The notes under the pieces are model-generated. The model had not been told where the DNA came from, searched no databases, and saw nothing but the letters and a program-made list of their open reading frames with translations. Position numbers and translations under genes: made by a program. This document shows, one piece after another, positions 1 to 8,880 of a stretch of 64,000 nucleotides of DNA. This stretch comes from Desulfosporosinus youngiae DSM 17734 (GTDB taxonomy: Bacteria > Bacillota > Desulfitobacteriia > Desulfitobacteriales > Desulfitobacteriaceae), in contig NZ_CM001441.1 of NCBI RefSeq assembly GCF_000244895.1, positions 2,624,226 to 2,688,225 on the forward strand, in the 5' to 3' direction. The first letter of the stretch is position 1. Each line of letters begins with the position of its first letter.

Positions 1-136
1 ATCCATATAACAGGGCTGAAGCCAACTGAGAGGGGAGATAACAGGCGGTTCTTGGGTGTTTTTTTAAGCAATAGACATAGAAATCCAGGGTACTGTCGCC
101 GTCGTAAATGGTCTTATCGAAGTCATAAACATTCAT
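1..136 (-). CDS. HAD-superfamily phosphatase, N-terminal part (runs off the window)
   Basis: Reading leftward from an ATG at 136 the frame is open to the window edge, about 45 residues, so only the N-terminus is visible. It begins MNVYDFDKTIYDGDST, which holds the DxDxT nucleophile motif of HAD phosphatases of the phosphoserine-phosphatase-like type (seen). It lies 15 bp after the stop of the UbiA-like gene on the same strand, so it is probably the last known gene of that operon. Inference: next to a polyprenyl-phosphate transferase it may remove a phosphate from the lipid-linked sugar product. The specific substrate cannot be told from this fragment. Confidence 0.75.
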   Translation of the reverse strand, partial: MNVYDFDKTIYDGDSTLDFYVYCLKKHPRTACYLPSQLASALLYG

Positions 137-151
137 TGTTTCTTCAGATCC

Positions 152-1066
152 TTACATTAAAAAAATCATAGCTGCCGGCAGATGAAGGGAAGGATAATAG
201 ATAATGATAAACATCAGGAGGGCGTAGGAAATCACGAGGCCGATCAAGGTTTTGTCCCCAAGCAGGACATCAACGGGATCACCCTGGGAATCTCCTTCCA
301 CTTGCAGGCTGTATTTCATGCAAATGATCAGAACCGGCATGACGGTCCAGATCATATTATTTGTGGAATGCATGGCCATAGTCACCGGGTCGACACACCA
401 CAGGGCGTAAAAAGCGATGGTTAAGCCTAAACAGACATACATATTCCGATCAAGAAAATTTTGATTGTAGTACTGAGATACTTTGCGGATATTACCATGG
501 TTTTTGATTTCATTTCTCCGTTTTCCCAGGGCCAGATAGAAGGACAAGGAAATAACGGTTAAATAGAGCCAATTTGATATGATCACCGCAGTAAGGGCGG
601 AACCATAGACAACCCTTAACAAAAAGCCGGAGACTAAAATTATAATATCCAGGAGAGGAATGTTTTTCAGTCCTAGGCTGTACAGTATATTGAGGAAGAC
701 ATAGGTTATAAGGATGATCCAGCCGAAGGCCTTAGTCCCGCAGGCCAGGTAGTTAAAAAGCAAGGATAGGATGACCAGAATAAAGGTCAATGCTTTCGCC
801 GTCCCTAGGGAAACATTGCCGGAAGCAATCGGCCTTTTTGATTTAAGCTCATGCAGCCTATCGCTTTCCACATCACGAAGGTCGTTGATAATATAGATAG
901 CCGATGCCGCCAGGCTGAAAGCGATAAAGCCAACCATAGTATTGAGAAGCATTGTCCCATGGAACAGGTTTCCGCTGAAGAGCAAAGGTAAAAATATTAA
1001 CAGGTTTTTCAGATAGTGATGGACCCGCATGGCTTTTAAAATCATTTTGATTTTTACAGTTAGCAT
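152..1066 (-). CDS. UbiA-family prenyltransferase (decaprenyl-phosphate phosphoribosyltransferase-like)
   Basis: 304 residues of an integral membrane protein with about eight or nine hydrophobic segments. The first Asp-rich motif reads NDLRDVESDRLHELKSKRP (residues about 61-79), the NDxxDxxxDR metal/diphosphate site of UbiA enzymes. The N-terminal MRVHHYLKNLLIF pattern is typical of the DPPR-synthase branch, which moves phosphoribose from PRPP to a polyprenyl phosphate, rather than of quinone prenyltransferases. The ATG overlaps the end of the upstream glycosyltransferase gene by 7 bp and an HAD phosphatase follows, which fits a lipid-linked pentose pathway for cell-surface glycans. Family call is firm; the exact donor is inferred. 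Confidence 0.8.
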   Translation of the reverse strand: MLTVKIKMILKAMRVHHYLKNLLIFLPLLFSGNLFHGTMLLNTMVGFIAFSLAASAIYIINDLRDVESDRLHELKSKRPIASGNVSLGTAKALTFILVILSLLFNYLACGTKAFGWIILITYVFLNILYSLGLKNIPLLDIIILVSGFLLRVVYGSALTAVIISNWLYLTVISLSFYLALGKRRNEIKNHGNIRKVSQYYNQNFLDRNMYVCLGLTIAFYALWCVDPVTMAMHSTNNMIWTVMPVLIICMKYSLQVEGDSQGDPVDVLLGDKTLIGLVISYALLMFIIIYYPSLHLPAAMIFLM

Positions 1067-2532
1067 AGTTTATCACCAGCTTCTTTTTGCTCATCTGATC
1101 CCCTAAAAGAAGTCAGGGCCAAAATCGGAAAGATCCAACAGGCAATATAACCGTATCGTGATTGGGATTCCGTAATTAAATAGAAGAGGGCAAACCCGGC
1201 AAAAAGGATATACAAAAGCTGCAGGCTTTGGCCGGCAGACCTTTCTTGACGAAATAATCCCCTCAGGGACAACATCAAGAGGACGATCCAGACCAGCTGA
1301 TGGAAAAGAAAGCCCTGGGAAAGCATGGAGACGACCATTTTGTTTTCCCGGTGGATACCTTGGGCAAATAGGGTCTGGGACTTGAAGTCCGTACGTCCGG
1401 CTTCCGCCCAATAGGCGCCGCCGAAATCGCCGGAGCTCCACTGGCTGCTGTATTTTAGCAGGTAAAATTTAAGCCAGGCGCCGGGTGGGGTTTCTGTGAA
1501 CCTTTGTTTAATAAGTCTTTGGCATTCTTGGTTAACAGCCTCATAATCCCCGTTGAATTGACTAAACACGGAAGCGTCTGCTTGATTCCAGCCGCCGCCG
1601 GAGGAAATGTTGGTCCCTTTAAGCATGGAAACCGTTAAAGGTTCCGTACCATGCCACAAGGGGTACTGGGTAATGTCCATTCGCACCAAGAGCAGGCTGA
1701 TGAGCACAAAGGGTAAAAGGGAGGCTAGGACAACACTGAGCACAGCCTTAAGTTTTACCCGGATATGATTTTGATAATAGATCAAAGCGTAAAGCACGTA
1801 AGCCACGAGAACGACATAGAGGAGGGGCCGGAATAAATGGGCAAGGCTCAAACATAAACCGGAACCAAGGAAGGGGATTATTTTTTGGTCATTAACTCCT
1901 TGAAGATAAAAAAGAACACTCAGCAGTAATAAGGGCAGGGCCAGGTTTTCTGAGGCAAAAACATTGTTGTAGTAGATCATGGGCGGGTAGATTCCGGCCA
2001 GCAGCATGACCCCCAGACTTTTATGCCTGTCGCGGAATAATTGCCGGGCGATAAAATAAAGTAAAACAATATTGAGCAGTGAAAGGCCGATATTGATCAC
2101 ACGGCTCATTGTGAGAGCATCCGCAAACAGGTATTGGATCAGGCCGAAGTACATTACCGTCAGTGACATGTGGGGAAAGCGGGCAAAATAACTGATCCCC
2201 TTAAACATGTCCGTATGGCCTTGGATAAACTGACTGCCGTTATAAAACATCATGCCGAAATCAGAGACCGGCAGACTGTCGATATTTAAAAACCATAAAA
2301 TTCGAAGACCCAGGTTTATGAGGAAGATGGCGGTGAAAAGCACTTTAAAATTGAGTTTGGACCTGAGCTTATAAAACAAAAATCCCAATCCGCTCCAAAT
2401 CCCAAGCAAGATAAGGGCTATGGGGGATTGCTGATACATACCTGAGGTTATGTAGGTATAGATCGAACCCATAATAATAATGCTAAAAAGTACTTTTAAA
2501 ACAGAATTAAGCCATAAGGTCATTCTTTGCAT
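1060..2532 (-). CDS. Membrane glycosyltransferase, GT39/ArnT-like
   Basis: 490 residues with about ten to twelve transmembrane segments and large outside loops. A loop near residues 290-390 contains the WHGTEP and WNQADASVF stretches, and an early acidic pair near residue 81 (PVSDFGMMFYNG) sits in the first external loop, as in dolichyl/polyprenyl-phosphate-dependent mannosyltransferases of the GT-C fold. It would use a polyprenyl-phosphate sugar at the outer membrane face. First gene of the operon with the UbiA-like and HAD genes, which could supply its lipid-linked donor (inference). No conserved feature fixes the acceptor. Confidence 0.7.
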   Translation of the reverse strand: MQRMTLWLNSVLKVLFSIIIMGSIYTYITSGMYQQSPIALILLGIWSGLGFLFYKLRSKLNFKVLFTAIFLINLGLRILWFLNIDSLPVSDFGMMFYNGSQFIQGHTDMFKGISYFARFPHMSLTVMYFGLIQYLFADALTMSRVINIGLSLLNIVLLYFIARQLFRDRHKSLGVMLLAGIYPPMIYYNNVFASENLALPLLLLSVLFYLQGVNDQKIIPFLGSGLCLSLAHLFRPLLYVVLVAYVLYALIYYQNHIRVKLKAVLSVVLASLLPFVLISLLLVRMDITQYPLWHGTEPLTVSMLKGTNISSGGGWNQADASVFSQFNGDYEAVNQECQRLIKQRFTETPPGAWLKFYLLKYSSQWSSGDFGGAYWAEAGRTDFKSQTLFAQGIHRENKMVVSMLSQGFLFHQLVWIVLLMLSLRGLFRQERSAGQSLQLLYILFAGFALFYLITESQSRYGYIACWIFPILALTSFRGSDEQKEAGDKLC

Positions 2533-2935
2533 CGTTTTTCCATCCTTTATTTGTTAATGACTATAATTTTAAAACAAACAAATTAAGAAAAGCGCCTGAG
2601 TTTATAAAGACTTTCTGAATATAAATCTGAGAAATATTGAATTATGATTCATGGATCGCCATTCCCTATCGAAGAAATGCTGCCAATCTATCATCGAGTG
2701 TTGAAAAAGTGAGTAGTTCGGCGAAAATGGGGTATGCATCATAAAGCAAGCAGAACACTACGGATCATCAGTGCAGAAGATGAAGGTGGGGTGAATTGGC
2801 TGGCAGGTACCGAATGCTGAATCAGTGTTATTCTCAGCGGAGCGACAAGTTCCTGGGAGCAGCGGTAGAGCGGACCGTAACCGCTTGTTTAAATGCAGGC
2901 TATTGCCCATTGATCAGAAAATAAAGAAAAAACTA
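2533..2935. other. Gene-free stretch with a DUF1835-like 3' remnant
   Basis: No convincing coding frame. Bases 2672-2712 read EEMLPIYHRVLKK then stop in the plus frame. They nearly repeat bases 11170-11203, the end of a DUF1835-like fragment (IYHRVLKK shared). The rest, including 2760-2935, shows no clear ORF, hairpin or repeat. The region divides the minus-strand operon from the plus-strand ytrA-like operon. Confidence 0.45.
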
Positions 2936-2964
2936 TTGACAAAAAGAAATCTCTTCCGTATATT
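2936..2964 (+). promoter_or_regulatory. Sigma-A promoter of the GntR/ABC operon
   Basis: Perfect -35 TTGACA at 2936-2941, 17 bp spacer, -10 TATATT at 2959-2964, about 60 bp upstream of the regulator start codon. Confidence 0.8.
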
Positions 2965-2973
2965 GTAAACATA

Positions 2974-2995
2974 GTGCATTACATCTCTAATGTAC
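2974..2995 (+). promoter_or_regulatory. Probable YtrA-type operator
   Basis: Inverted repeat GTGCATTA-6 bp-TAATGTAC lying at about +3 to +24 of the predicted transcript, just after the promoter. Position and symmetry suit autorepression by the GntR regulator encoded next (inference). Confidence 0.6.
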
Positions 2996-3026
2996 TACAC
3001 CACAAGAATGGCCGGAGGTGAATGCT

Positions 3027-3422
3027 GTGCTCTTTAACCCCGACAGTATTAAGCCCATCTATGTTCAAATCTCTGAGTGGCTTGAGGCAGAAATTTTAAA
3101 TGATAACCTCCCCGAAGATGAACGTATCTATTCCCAATATCAGCTAGCAGATATGTTTACCATCAATCCGGCTACAGCGGCTAGAGGTCTGAATCTCTTG
3201 GCCGATGAGGGGATTGTCTATAAAAAACGAGGATTAGGAATGTTCGTATCTCCCCAGGCTAAGCACTATATATTGACTAAGCGTAAAAGTCAGACCCTTG
3301 GACAGATGATTAGGGAACTTGTGGCTGAGGCTCGGCGCCTCGGGGTAGGAGAAAAGGAATTATCCCAAATGATTGAGCAAGCCTATTATGAAACTCCGAA
3401 GGAAGGGGAAAGGGGAAGATGA
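3027..3422 (+). CDS. GntR-family transcriptional regulator, YtrA subfamily
   Basis: About 131 residues from GTG at 3027, which sits 8 nt after GGAGG (3014-3018). An in-frame GTG at 3018 overlaps that site and is less likely. The N-terminal winged helix-turn-helix contains PIYVQISEWLEAEIL and the recognition helix region QLADMFTINPATAARGLNLLADEGI. The C-terminal tail is short, as in YtrA-type regulators that lack a ligand-binding FadR/HutC domain. It leads a four-gene operon with ATGA overlaps to an ABC ATPase, a permease and a membrane protein. Known relatives repress such ABC operons and respond to cell-wall-active agents; that signal is not shown here. Confidence 0.85.
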   Translation: MLFNPDSIKPIYVQISEWLEAEILNDNLPEDERIYSQYQLADMFTINPATAARGLNLLADEGIVYKKRGLGMFVSPQAKHYILTKRKSQTLGQMIRELVAEARRLGVGEKELSQMIEQAYYETPKEGERGR

Positions 3423-4333
3423 GTGTGATCGAAAGTTATGACCTGAAAAAGACCTATGGTAAAATTCAGGCAATCCAGGATTTGTCCTTCATGATCCCAG
3501 AAAATACAATCACGGGTTTAATCGGGAGGAATGGGGTCGGCAAGACTACGCTGTTAAAAATGATAGCTGGGTATTTGTGGCCAACTCAAGGAGAACTGAA
3601 GGTCTTTTCCCAGAATCCTTTTGATAATTTAGAGGTCGCCGGGAATATGATTTTTGTGGATGATAGCATGGCTTTTCCGAATTCCTTCACTTTAGCTGAC
3701 ATTTTGAGGGAAATGCCTCCCTTTTATCCAAACTGGGATGCTCAGATTGCCCGGGGGTTATTTGATTATTTTCGCCTCAATCCTCAGCAGCGGCACAGCA
3801 ATTTATCGAAGGGAAGCAAAAGTACATTTAATGCCATTATCGGAATTGCCGCCCGCTGTCCCCTCACCCTTATGGATGAGCCTACTACAGGTATGGATTC
3901 AGCTGTTCGTAAGGATTTTTACCGAGCCCTCCTTAAGGATTACCTCGAATATCCCCGAACCGTGATTTTATCCAGTCACTTGCTGGGAGAGCTTGAAGAT
4001 ATTCTCGAAGATGTTCTGCTCCTGGATCAGGGGACGAAGAGGCTGCATACCTCAATTTTGGAGATGAAGCAGTATGCATTGGGCTTGAGGGGAAATGCTC
4101 AAATCATCAGCGAGAGGCTTCTTCACCAACTGGCAGAGAAAGAAATCCTCTGCCGTGAGGAGTTTGCCAAGGGGAGTTTGTACGTGGTGGTCAAGACCGA
4201 GCGACTTCCGGAAGGCTATGAGAAACTAAGACAAGCCGGGGTAGAGATAATCCCAGTGGGGATTGATGATCTATGTATTTATCTGACGGCCGGGACAAAG
4301 GGAGGGATAGATGATGTCTATAAACGAGACTAG
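3419..4333 (+). CDS. ABC transporter ATP-binding protein (YtrB-like)
   Basis: 304 residues. Walker A GRNGVGKTTLL at about 36-46, signature LSKGSKST near 137, Walker B LTLMDEPTTGMD near 152-163, and H-loop SSHLL near 184. The signature has KGSKS in place of SGGQ, as in several YtrB/antibiotic-efflux-type ATPases. The extended C-terminal part (about 220-304) is the accessory domain seen in this branch. Start ATG overlaps the stop of the regulator (ATGA) and the 3' end overlaps the permease by 23 bp, so the products are probably translationally coupled and act as one complex. Confidence 0.85.
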   Translation: MSVIESYDLKKTYGKIQAIQDLSFMIPENTITGLIGRNGVGKTTLLKMIAGYLWPTQGELKVFSQNPFDNLEVAGNMIFVDDSMAFPNSFTLADILREMPPFYPNWDAQIARGLFDYFRLNPQQRHSNLSKGSKSTFNAIIGIAARCPLTLMDEPTTGMDSAVRKDFYRALLKDYLEYPRTVILSSHLLGELEDILEDVLLLDQGTKRLHTSILEMKQYALGLRGNAQIISERLLHQLAEKEILCREEFAKGSLYVVVKTERLPEGYEKLRQAGVEIIPVGIDDLCIYLTAGTKGGIDDVYKRD

Positions 4334-5090
4334 GCTTTCCAACAGCATTGTCAAAAAAATTCCCTGGCAGCAAATCGTCCTGAAGCAATACTTGTATAAG
4401 CTAAAAGGTCACTCCGGCCTCATCTATTCCCTAATCTTCACCCAGCTGCTGGGCTTGCTTTCTTCCCTGGGCATGCGGGGCAGCATGTCTTCCGGCGGGG
4501 AATTTATTTGGGTCTCTGTCAATACTTATTCCGGAGACGTGATCTTAATTTTCTCCTTTATCTGGATAATCATAGTGTCGTCCTTAATAGGCTCTCAATC
4601 CTATCGGAGTATAGGATTTTCAGTGGTAAGCAATCGAATGACTGACCACACTTCTAATATAATGCTCCTCTTAACCTCTGCCGTATTTGCGGGGGTGACG
4701 GGAGTTCTTATGAGTGTTGGCCAGCGGATTATCATGATCATGACTCAAAGTGAAGGGGAGTTTCTTGTTGGGGAGCTGGGGATCGCACCTCAGAATTTGC
4801 TTCTGGGTATCTTCGTGGCAAGTCTTTATCTGATTTTGCTGGCGGCAATCACTTATCTGATTCAGACCATCAGCACCTTAAATAAGACGTCAGCAATTAT
4901 TCTGGGGATGGTAATTTTAACCTTTGGCTTCGGATACATCAGGATTTTCGCTTTTAACTTTGGGAACCTCATGGGCTTTTATATCTCGGAAAGCTCCTTG
5001 GAGCTCTTCGTCCTAAAAGTATTCTCCACAGTCTGTCTTCTTTTTGGGCTAAGCATGTTTATTTCTAAACTAATGGAGGTGAAAAGATGA
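4311..5090 (+). CDS. ABC transporter permease
   Basis: 259 residues with six hydrophobic segments: about 38-52, 72-95, 124-145, 160-180, 195-215 and 230-250. Two adjacent ATGs (4311 and 4314) follow a GGGAGGG site; 4314 has the better spacing. It has no binding-protein-dependent EAA loop, so export or a membrane-remodelling role is likelier than import. It is coupled to the ATPase before it and, through an ATGA overlap, to the membrane protein after it. Substrate unknown. Confidence 0.75.
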   Translation: MMSINETRLSNSIVKKIPWQQIVLKQYLYKLKGHSGLIYSLIFTQLLGLLSSLGMRGSMSSGGEFIWVSVNTYSGDVILIFSFIWIIIVSSLIGSQSYRSIGFSVVSNRMTDHTSNIMLLLTSAVFAGVTGVLMSVGQRIIMIMTQSEGEFLVGELGIAPQNLLLGIFVASLYLILLAAITYLIQTISTLNKTSAIILGMVILTFGFGYIRIFAFNFGNLMGFYISESSLELFVLKVFSTVCLLFGLSMFISKLMEVKR

Positions 5091-5836
5091 GCAATACAGC
5101 TACATTATTGCCCCTTGTGATCTTGGCCTTGGGAATACTTTCCCTTTTCCTTCTCAAAAAGGGTATGCAGCCCATGCTTTATCGTCTGTATAAATGGAGA
5201 ACCAATTTAATTGCAGCGGGGTGCTATCTCACGGTACTTTTTCTGGTATCTCTGGTCGTGTTCTTTGGTCAGGATGGGCTGATTCAAGCGGCCAATAACC
5301 ATAGCAAGGGGCAGATATCTGAAACTCCCGATGACTGGAGAGAGGGCAGGTGGCAATTTGGCCTTCCGAAAGATGGGAGCTTCGAGAAACAAGAGGGGGT
5401 ATATAAGAATAGTAGTCAGACTTTTAAAGTAGATGCAACAGAAACTCCACCATTAAAAATAAGAACTGTGGGAAATTCTGGCTATGAGCAAATCTACATA
5501 GAACGCAAAGAAAGTGCCGATGGAATTATCGAAGTCAATACCTATGTGGCACCTCATTATGCAGGAACGATTGATTTCACGAAAATAGTTGCTCCCCCGA
5601 AAATATCTCTGGAGAAGGGGATTTTGCAGATTGAGGCACTCAGCGAACAAAAGCTGGTCTTTAAAACCATCGGCGAGACGTTTGTTGTGAATCAATTTAA
5701 GCAGAAAGCTCAAAATACAAGTGCCGGCAGGAATGGGGTTATGCACGGCGCACGAAAAGTTTTGGTGCGGATTCCTGCTAATCTGGAGATTGCCGATGAG
5801 GATAGGGAGCAGATTACCTGGGTAGGGGATAGCTAG
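5087..5836 (+). CDS. Membrane-anchored hypothetical protein of the ABC operon
   Basis: 249 residues. Two N-terminal membrane segments (about 5-22 and 40-62) are followed by an outside domain of about 180 residues rich in beta-strand-like alternation (KIRTVGNSGYEQIYIERK). No family recognised. The ATGA overlap with the permease gene makes it part of the same operon, so an accessory or sensing subunit of the ABC complex is the simplest guess. Ends 134 bp before a strong hairpin terminator. Confidence 0.6.
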   Translation: MSNTATLLPLVILALGILSLFLLKKGMQPMLYRLYKWRTNLIAAGCYLTVLFLVSLVVFFGQDGLIQAANNHSKGQISETPDDWREGRWQFGLPKDGSFEKQEGVYKNSSQTFKVDATETPPLKIRTVGNSGYEQIYIERKESADGIIEVNTYVAPHYAGTIDFTKIVAPPKISLEKGILQIEALSEQKLVFKTIGETFVVNQFKQKAQNTSAGRNGVMHGARKVLVRIPANLEIADEDREQITWVGDS

Positions 5837-6160
5837 CGCGGAGAATATTCAAAGCGATTCACCTCAAAAGCTATGCTTTTACAAAGTGCTTTGCAAGAAA
5901 AACAGGATCGAATGGCGAAGGTCATCCTTTTCTCGGTAAGCTCGGATAATTTAATGCAAGGTAAGATTAAATAGAAGAGCAGCTTACTCACAAGGGGTAA
6001 ACTGCTCTTCTATATTTTCTGTTGTAAAATAGTCGTAAATGATAACAACTGCCCCAGGCACTGGCTGTACTGGAATATACTGTGAGAAACACTTTTTATA
6101 AAAAGTTTTAAGAGAAATCGCAGATAGAAAACGTAGTATTCTATGAAAGGAGATAAATAA
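5837..6160. other. Intergenic stretch between ABC operon and sigma factor gene
   Basis: Holds the operon terminator at 5973-6015 and an AT-rich leader for the sigma gene. Bases 5837-5970 show no gene. An AAGGAG ribosome site is visible at about 6145-6150. I could not assign a sigma-specific promoter with confidence. Confidence 0.5.
5973..6015 (+). terminator. Terminator of the GntR/ABC operon
   Basis: AGAAGAGCAG (5973-5982) pairs perfectly with CTGCTCTTCT (6002-6011), further extended by a partial inner stem, then a T-rich tail. Confidence 0.7.
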
Positions 6161-6709
6161 ATGAACTTTTCAGAGAGTGAGCTCATATCTGAAATCAAAA
6201 AGGGAAATTTGAACGCTTATGGATTCTTAATCAAAGAGTATACCAAACCAGTTTATTATTTAACCTATAACATTTTAAACATTGGCAACAGTAAAGAAGA
6301 CATAGAAGAGTGCGTAGCGGATGTCTTTTTGGAAGTCTGGTTAAAAGTTAATGAATTTAATAGCGAGAGAAGCAATTTCAAAACCTGGGTTTTAATCCTC
6401 ACAAAGTTTAAAGCGCTTACATATAAGCGCAAACTTCTTAAAAAAAATGATGTCGTAAGCCTTGATGATTACCAGATTGAGGAGCCTGATATCGTTGAAA
6501 AGCAGATTATTGACAGAGAAACACAGAAAAAACTGCTGGAAACAATTAATAGCTTTAATAAAAAGGACAAGGAACTTTTTATCCGTAGATATATTTACAA
6601 CGAGAAAATTAGCGATATTATGCAATCTTTGGGGTTGAGCCGTTCGGCGCTGGACAACAGGCTCTTAAGAGGCAGAAAAGTAATCAAGGAGGCTTTATCC
6701 TATGACTGA
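6161..6709 (+). CDS. ECF-type RNA polymerase sigma factor
   Basis: 182 residues from ATG 6161 behind AAAGGAG. Region 2 (about 10-85) holds the ECF core-binding pattern with ECVADVFLEVWLK and FKTWVLILTKFKALTYKRK. Region 4 (about 125-178) ends in the helix-turn-helix ISDIMQSLGLSRSALDNRLLRGRK. There is no region 1 or 3, as in ECF factors. The stop codon overlaps the following gene by 8 bp; that gene encodes a one-span membrane protein with a cytoplasmic N-terminus, the usual layout of a sigma and anti-sigma pair. Which stress it answers to cannot be read from the sequence. Confidence 0.85.
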   Translation: MNFSESELISEIKKGNLNAYGFLIKEYTKPVYYLTYNILNIGNSKEDIEECVADVFLEVWLKVNEFNSERSNFKTWVLILTKFKALTYKRKLLKKNDVVSLDDYQIEEPDIVEKQIIDRETQKKLLETINSFNKKDKELFIRRYIYNEKISDIMQSLGLSRSALDNRLLRGRKVIKEALSYD

Positions 6710-8027
6710 AAAGCAAATTCAGACGCTAATGCAAAATCTTGATAACGATTTGTTGGTTAAGGAGCTGGATGATTTAATGAGTGACTTGGAAGTCGATCAG
6801 GACTCTATTACCCAAAAAGCATTCAATAAGCTGAATAAGGAGCAGTTAAAAGTGAAACGAAAAAGGAATAGAATTTATCCAATGGTGGCAGCGTGTTTAA
6901 TTATGTTTATCGGTGTATCAAACGCCTATGCTGGAGAAATCTCAGATTTTGTCAGATCTTTTTTCAATCAAAGAGCAATTTATTCAACGGTGATAGACGG
7001 AAGTGCCTACTATCTGGAATCCCCCTTGCAGTTGGATAAGGAAAGCAAATTGGAGAACGTTATTTTTTCAAAAGACAAGTTGGAAATGAATTTAAGTTTT
7101 TCTTTACGAGAAGATAAACTTCCGGAAATATCAGTTGCTGCGGAAAACGGCAAACTATATAAACCGGGAGGTTACGATTACGACAATAATCGTATGTTCC
7201 TCAGTTTTTGGAATGAAGCAGAGCGGAACTACGTGTTCTCGCCATCGAAAGAATTGAAATTGATGATTGGAAATAAAAGTTATAGTATTCATTTAGCAGA
7301 AGGCGCGCCTGTAGTTGGCAACGGCGAAATTAAAGCTGCTGAACAAACGGATATTGGTTGGGTAAATGTTGGTTATCAAAAGACTAAACAGGGTGTGCAG
7401 ATTTTAACGAGCTTTACAGATAAAGACTTGAAACTGATCGGCATTGGTGAACTGGCTCAAAATACTGTGACGAACATGTTTAAAAATGAAAAGGGCATCA
7501 TAAACAACAGCGGGACTTCCTCAATGACCAAGCCCCTCATTGGGTATGACAAAGATAAAAACGTTTACACCTACAATCAAGCTAAAAATGCTGTGGGAAC
7601 ACCCATCACCGAATTTGAATCCCAGGCTCCTGTCGACAAAGAAATTGAACTGCAAATACCAAGTTTGCTTGTTGGTTATGAAAAGAACTTTGGTGATATT
7701 GATGTGGCAATTCCGGGGTTAAATGAAGAAAAAAGAATCGGCCAGGATATCGACCTGAAATTACAAAAAATCTCCTTGGAAAGTATTAAAAGAACCTCCG
7801 CAACAACAGCTGAGTTAAAATTTGCTGTGAACACGGGAGGCACAGAAGGGGTTGCTGTTCGAGCGGTTAACCTTTACAGTAAAGATGTGCAAAGAGGTGA
7901 CAGCACTTGGCAAGGTGACGTATGCACAATGCGTATCAGTTTTGACGAAAAATTAAAAGATGCTAAGTTTAATGTGGGCTGGCCGAAGTTTGTGGTAAAA
8001 GGTAATTGGACTCTAAAGATTAAATAG
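6702..8027 (+). CDS. Transmembrane anti-sigma factor-like protein (DUF4179-type)
   Basis: 441 residues: a charged cytoplasmic N-terminus of about 60 residues, one membrane span at about 62-78 (YPMVAACLIMFIGVSNAYA), then a large extracytoplasmic domain of about 360 residues. The layout and its 8 bp overlap with the ECF sigma gene match DUF4179-containing anti-sigma proteins common in clostridia and bacilli. The sequence NAYAG right after the span could serve as a cleavage site, but such proteins are normally anchored. Function as the partner that holds the sigma factor is inferred from position. Confidence 0.7.
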   Translation: MTEKQIQTLMQNLDNDLLVKELDDLMSDLEVDQDSITQKAFNKLNKEQLKVKRKRNRIYPMVAACLIMFIGVSNAYAGEISDFVRSFFNQRAIYSTVIDGSAYYLESPLQLDKESKLENVIFSKDKLEMNLSFSLREDKLPEISVAAENGKLYKPGGYDYDNNRMFLSFWNEAERNYVFSPSKELKLMIGNKSYSIHLAEGAPVVGNGEIKAAEQTDIGWVNVGYQKTKQGVQILTSFTDKDLKLIGIGELAQNTVTNMFKNEKGIINNSGTSSMTKPLIGYDKDKNVYTYNQAKNAVGTPITEFESQAPVDKEIELQIPSLLVGYEKNFGDIDVAIPGLNEEKRIGQDIDLKLQKISLESIKRTSATTAELKFAVNTGGTEGVAVRAVNLYSKDVQRGDSTWQGDVCTMRISFDEKLKDAKFNVGWPKFVVKGNWTLKIK

Positions 8028-8132
8028 TAGTTCATTGTTGAAGCCGGTTGCTTTTTGGCAATTGGCTTCTTGCGTACGACAGGCAGCAGCACCGCCTTGG
8101 AAGATTAGTGATGAATTTCCCATTCTCATCTA

Positions 8133-8254
8133 TTTCGTTGACTAGGGTTGGCTATTGAAGCTTTGATTTTTATGATATACTAATTTATACTAAATTTTGG
8201 GAGGATGTTTTTATATGAAGTGGAATGAGGTAAGAACTATTTATCCCAATCAGT
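8133..8254 (+). repeat. 122 bp direct repeat, copy 1 (promoter plus gene start)
   Basis: Bases 8133-8254 equal 14365-14486 with a single mismatch (C at 8237, A at 14469); weaker similarity runs back to about 8113. The repeat carries the promoter, ribosome site and first 13 codons of the small gene whose full form is at 14447-14701. Confidence 0.9.
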
Positions 8255-8298
8255 CATGCTTAATGAGTAAAAGCCAAAATTATACTTACAGTCAATAG
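8215..8298 (+). pseudogene. Truncated 5' copy of the 14447 gene
   Basis: The frame opens MKWNEVRTIYPNQ exactly like the intact gene at 14447 (MKWNEVRNIYPNQ), then leaves the homologous sequence after residue 13 and stops at 28 residues. The matching 3' end of the same gene sits at 10601-10659, so a gene copy was split or rebuilt here by later events. Confidence 0.75.
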
Positions 8299-8318
8299 GT
8301 AAATGGGGTGTTTTATCT

Positions 8319-8777
8319 TTGATTAAGCAGAAAAAGCTAATCGGAATGATTATCATATTGGCCCTTATCGTTTTGGGTCTAAGTTTGTATTACGTGAATA
8401 ATTTCCCCCCAAAATTTGATGACGAGGTGGTAGCAGTATCATTAGCAAATCAAGAAATTACTTCGGATGGCGTAACTTATACAATAAAAGTGATCAATAA
8501 CGGTAGCTATAGCTTAAAAAATAACGCTTTATATTTTACGGCAAGGGAATATATGCAACCTATAGAGGCTAAAGCCACTGAAGGTAATAAAGAACTTATT
8601 AAACCTGGGAAACAGGTGAAGTTTACAGCTTTCGTTCCTAAAGAGAAATTTAGAGACTTACAGTCATCTCAAAACATATCCTCAGAGGTTATGTTAAAAG
8701 GGTACGTTAGTTGGTGGTTTTGGAAAGTTTCGTTTAACAAAGGTGGCGGAGTGAATATTAACCATCCTTCACTGTAG
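8319..8777 (+). CDS. Membrane-anchored hypothetical protein
   Basis: 152 residues from TTG 8319, 10 nt after a GGGG-type site. One N-terminal hydrophobic span (about 8-26, IGMIIILALIVLGLSLYYV) has no lipobox, so it is probably a signal anchor. The remaining 125 residues look like an outside beta-rich domain (TYTIKVINNGSYSLKNNALYF), reminiscent of immunoglobulin-like folds, but I recognise no family. Monocistronic, placed beside the repeat at 8133. Confidence 0.5.
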   Translation: MIKQKKLIGMIIILALIVLGLSLYYVNNFPPKFDDEVVAVSLANQEITSDGVTYTIKVINNGSYSLKNNALYFTAREYMQPIEAKATEGNKELIKPGKQVKFTAFVPKEKFRDLQSSQNISSEVMLKGYVSWWFWKVSFNKGGGVNINHPSL

Positions 8778-8880
8778 TAAAACAAAGGAGGAAGAATGTA
8801 CAATCTGAATTTAAAACTAGTTTAAGTCGAATTAGGTAATGCAGCAAAAACATTTTCATGATGAAGGAAGGATATTGAAA

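Noticed and set aside
182-424. Plus-strand frame of 80 codons
   Set aside because: Lies wholly opposite the UbiA-like gene, has no ribosome site and shows no protein-like pattern.
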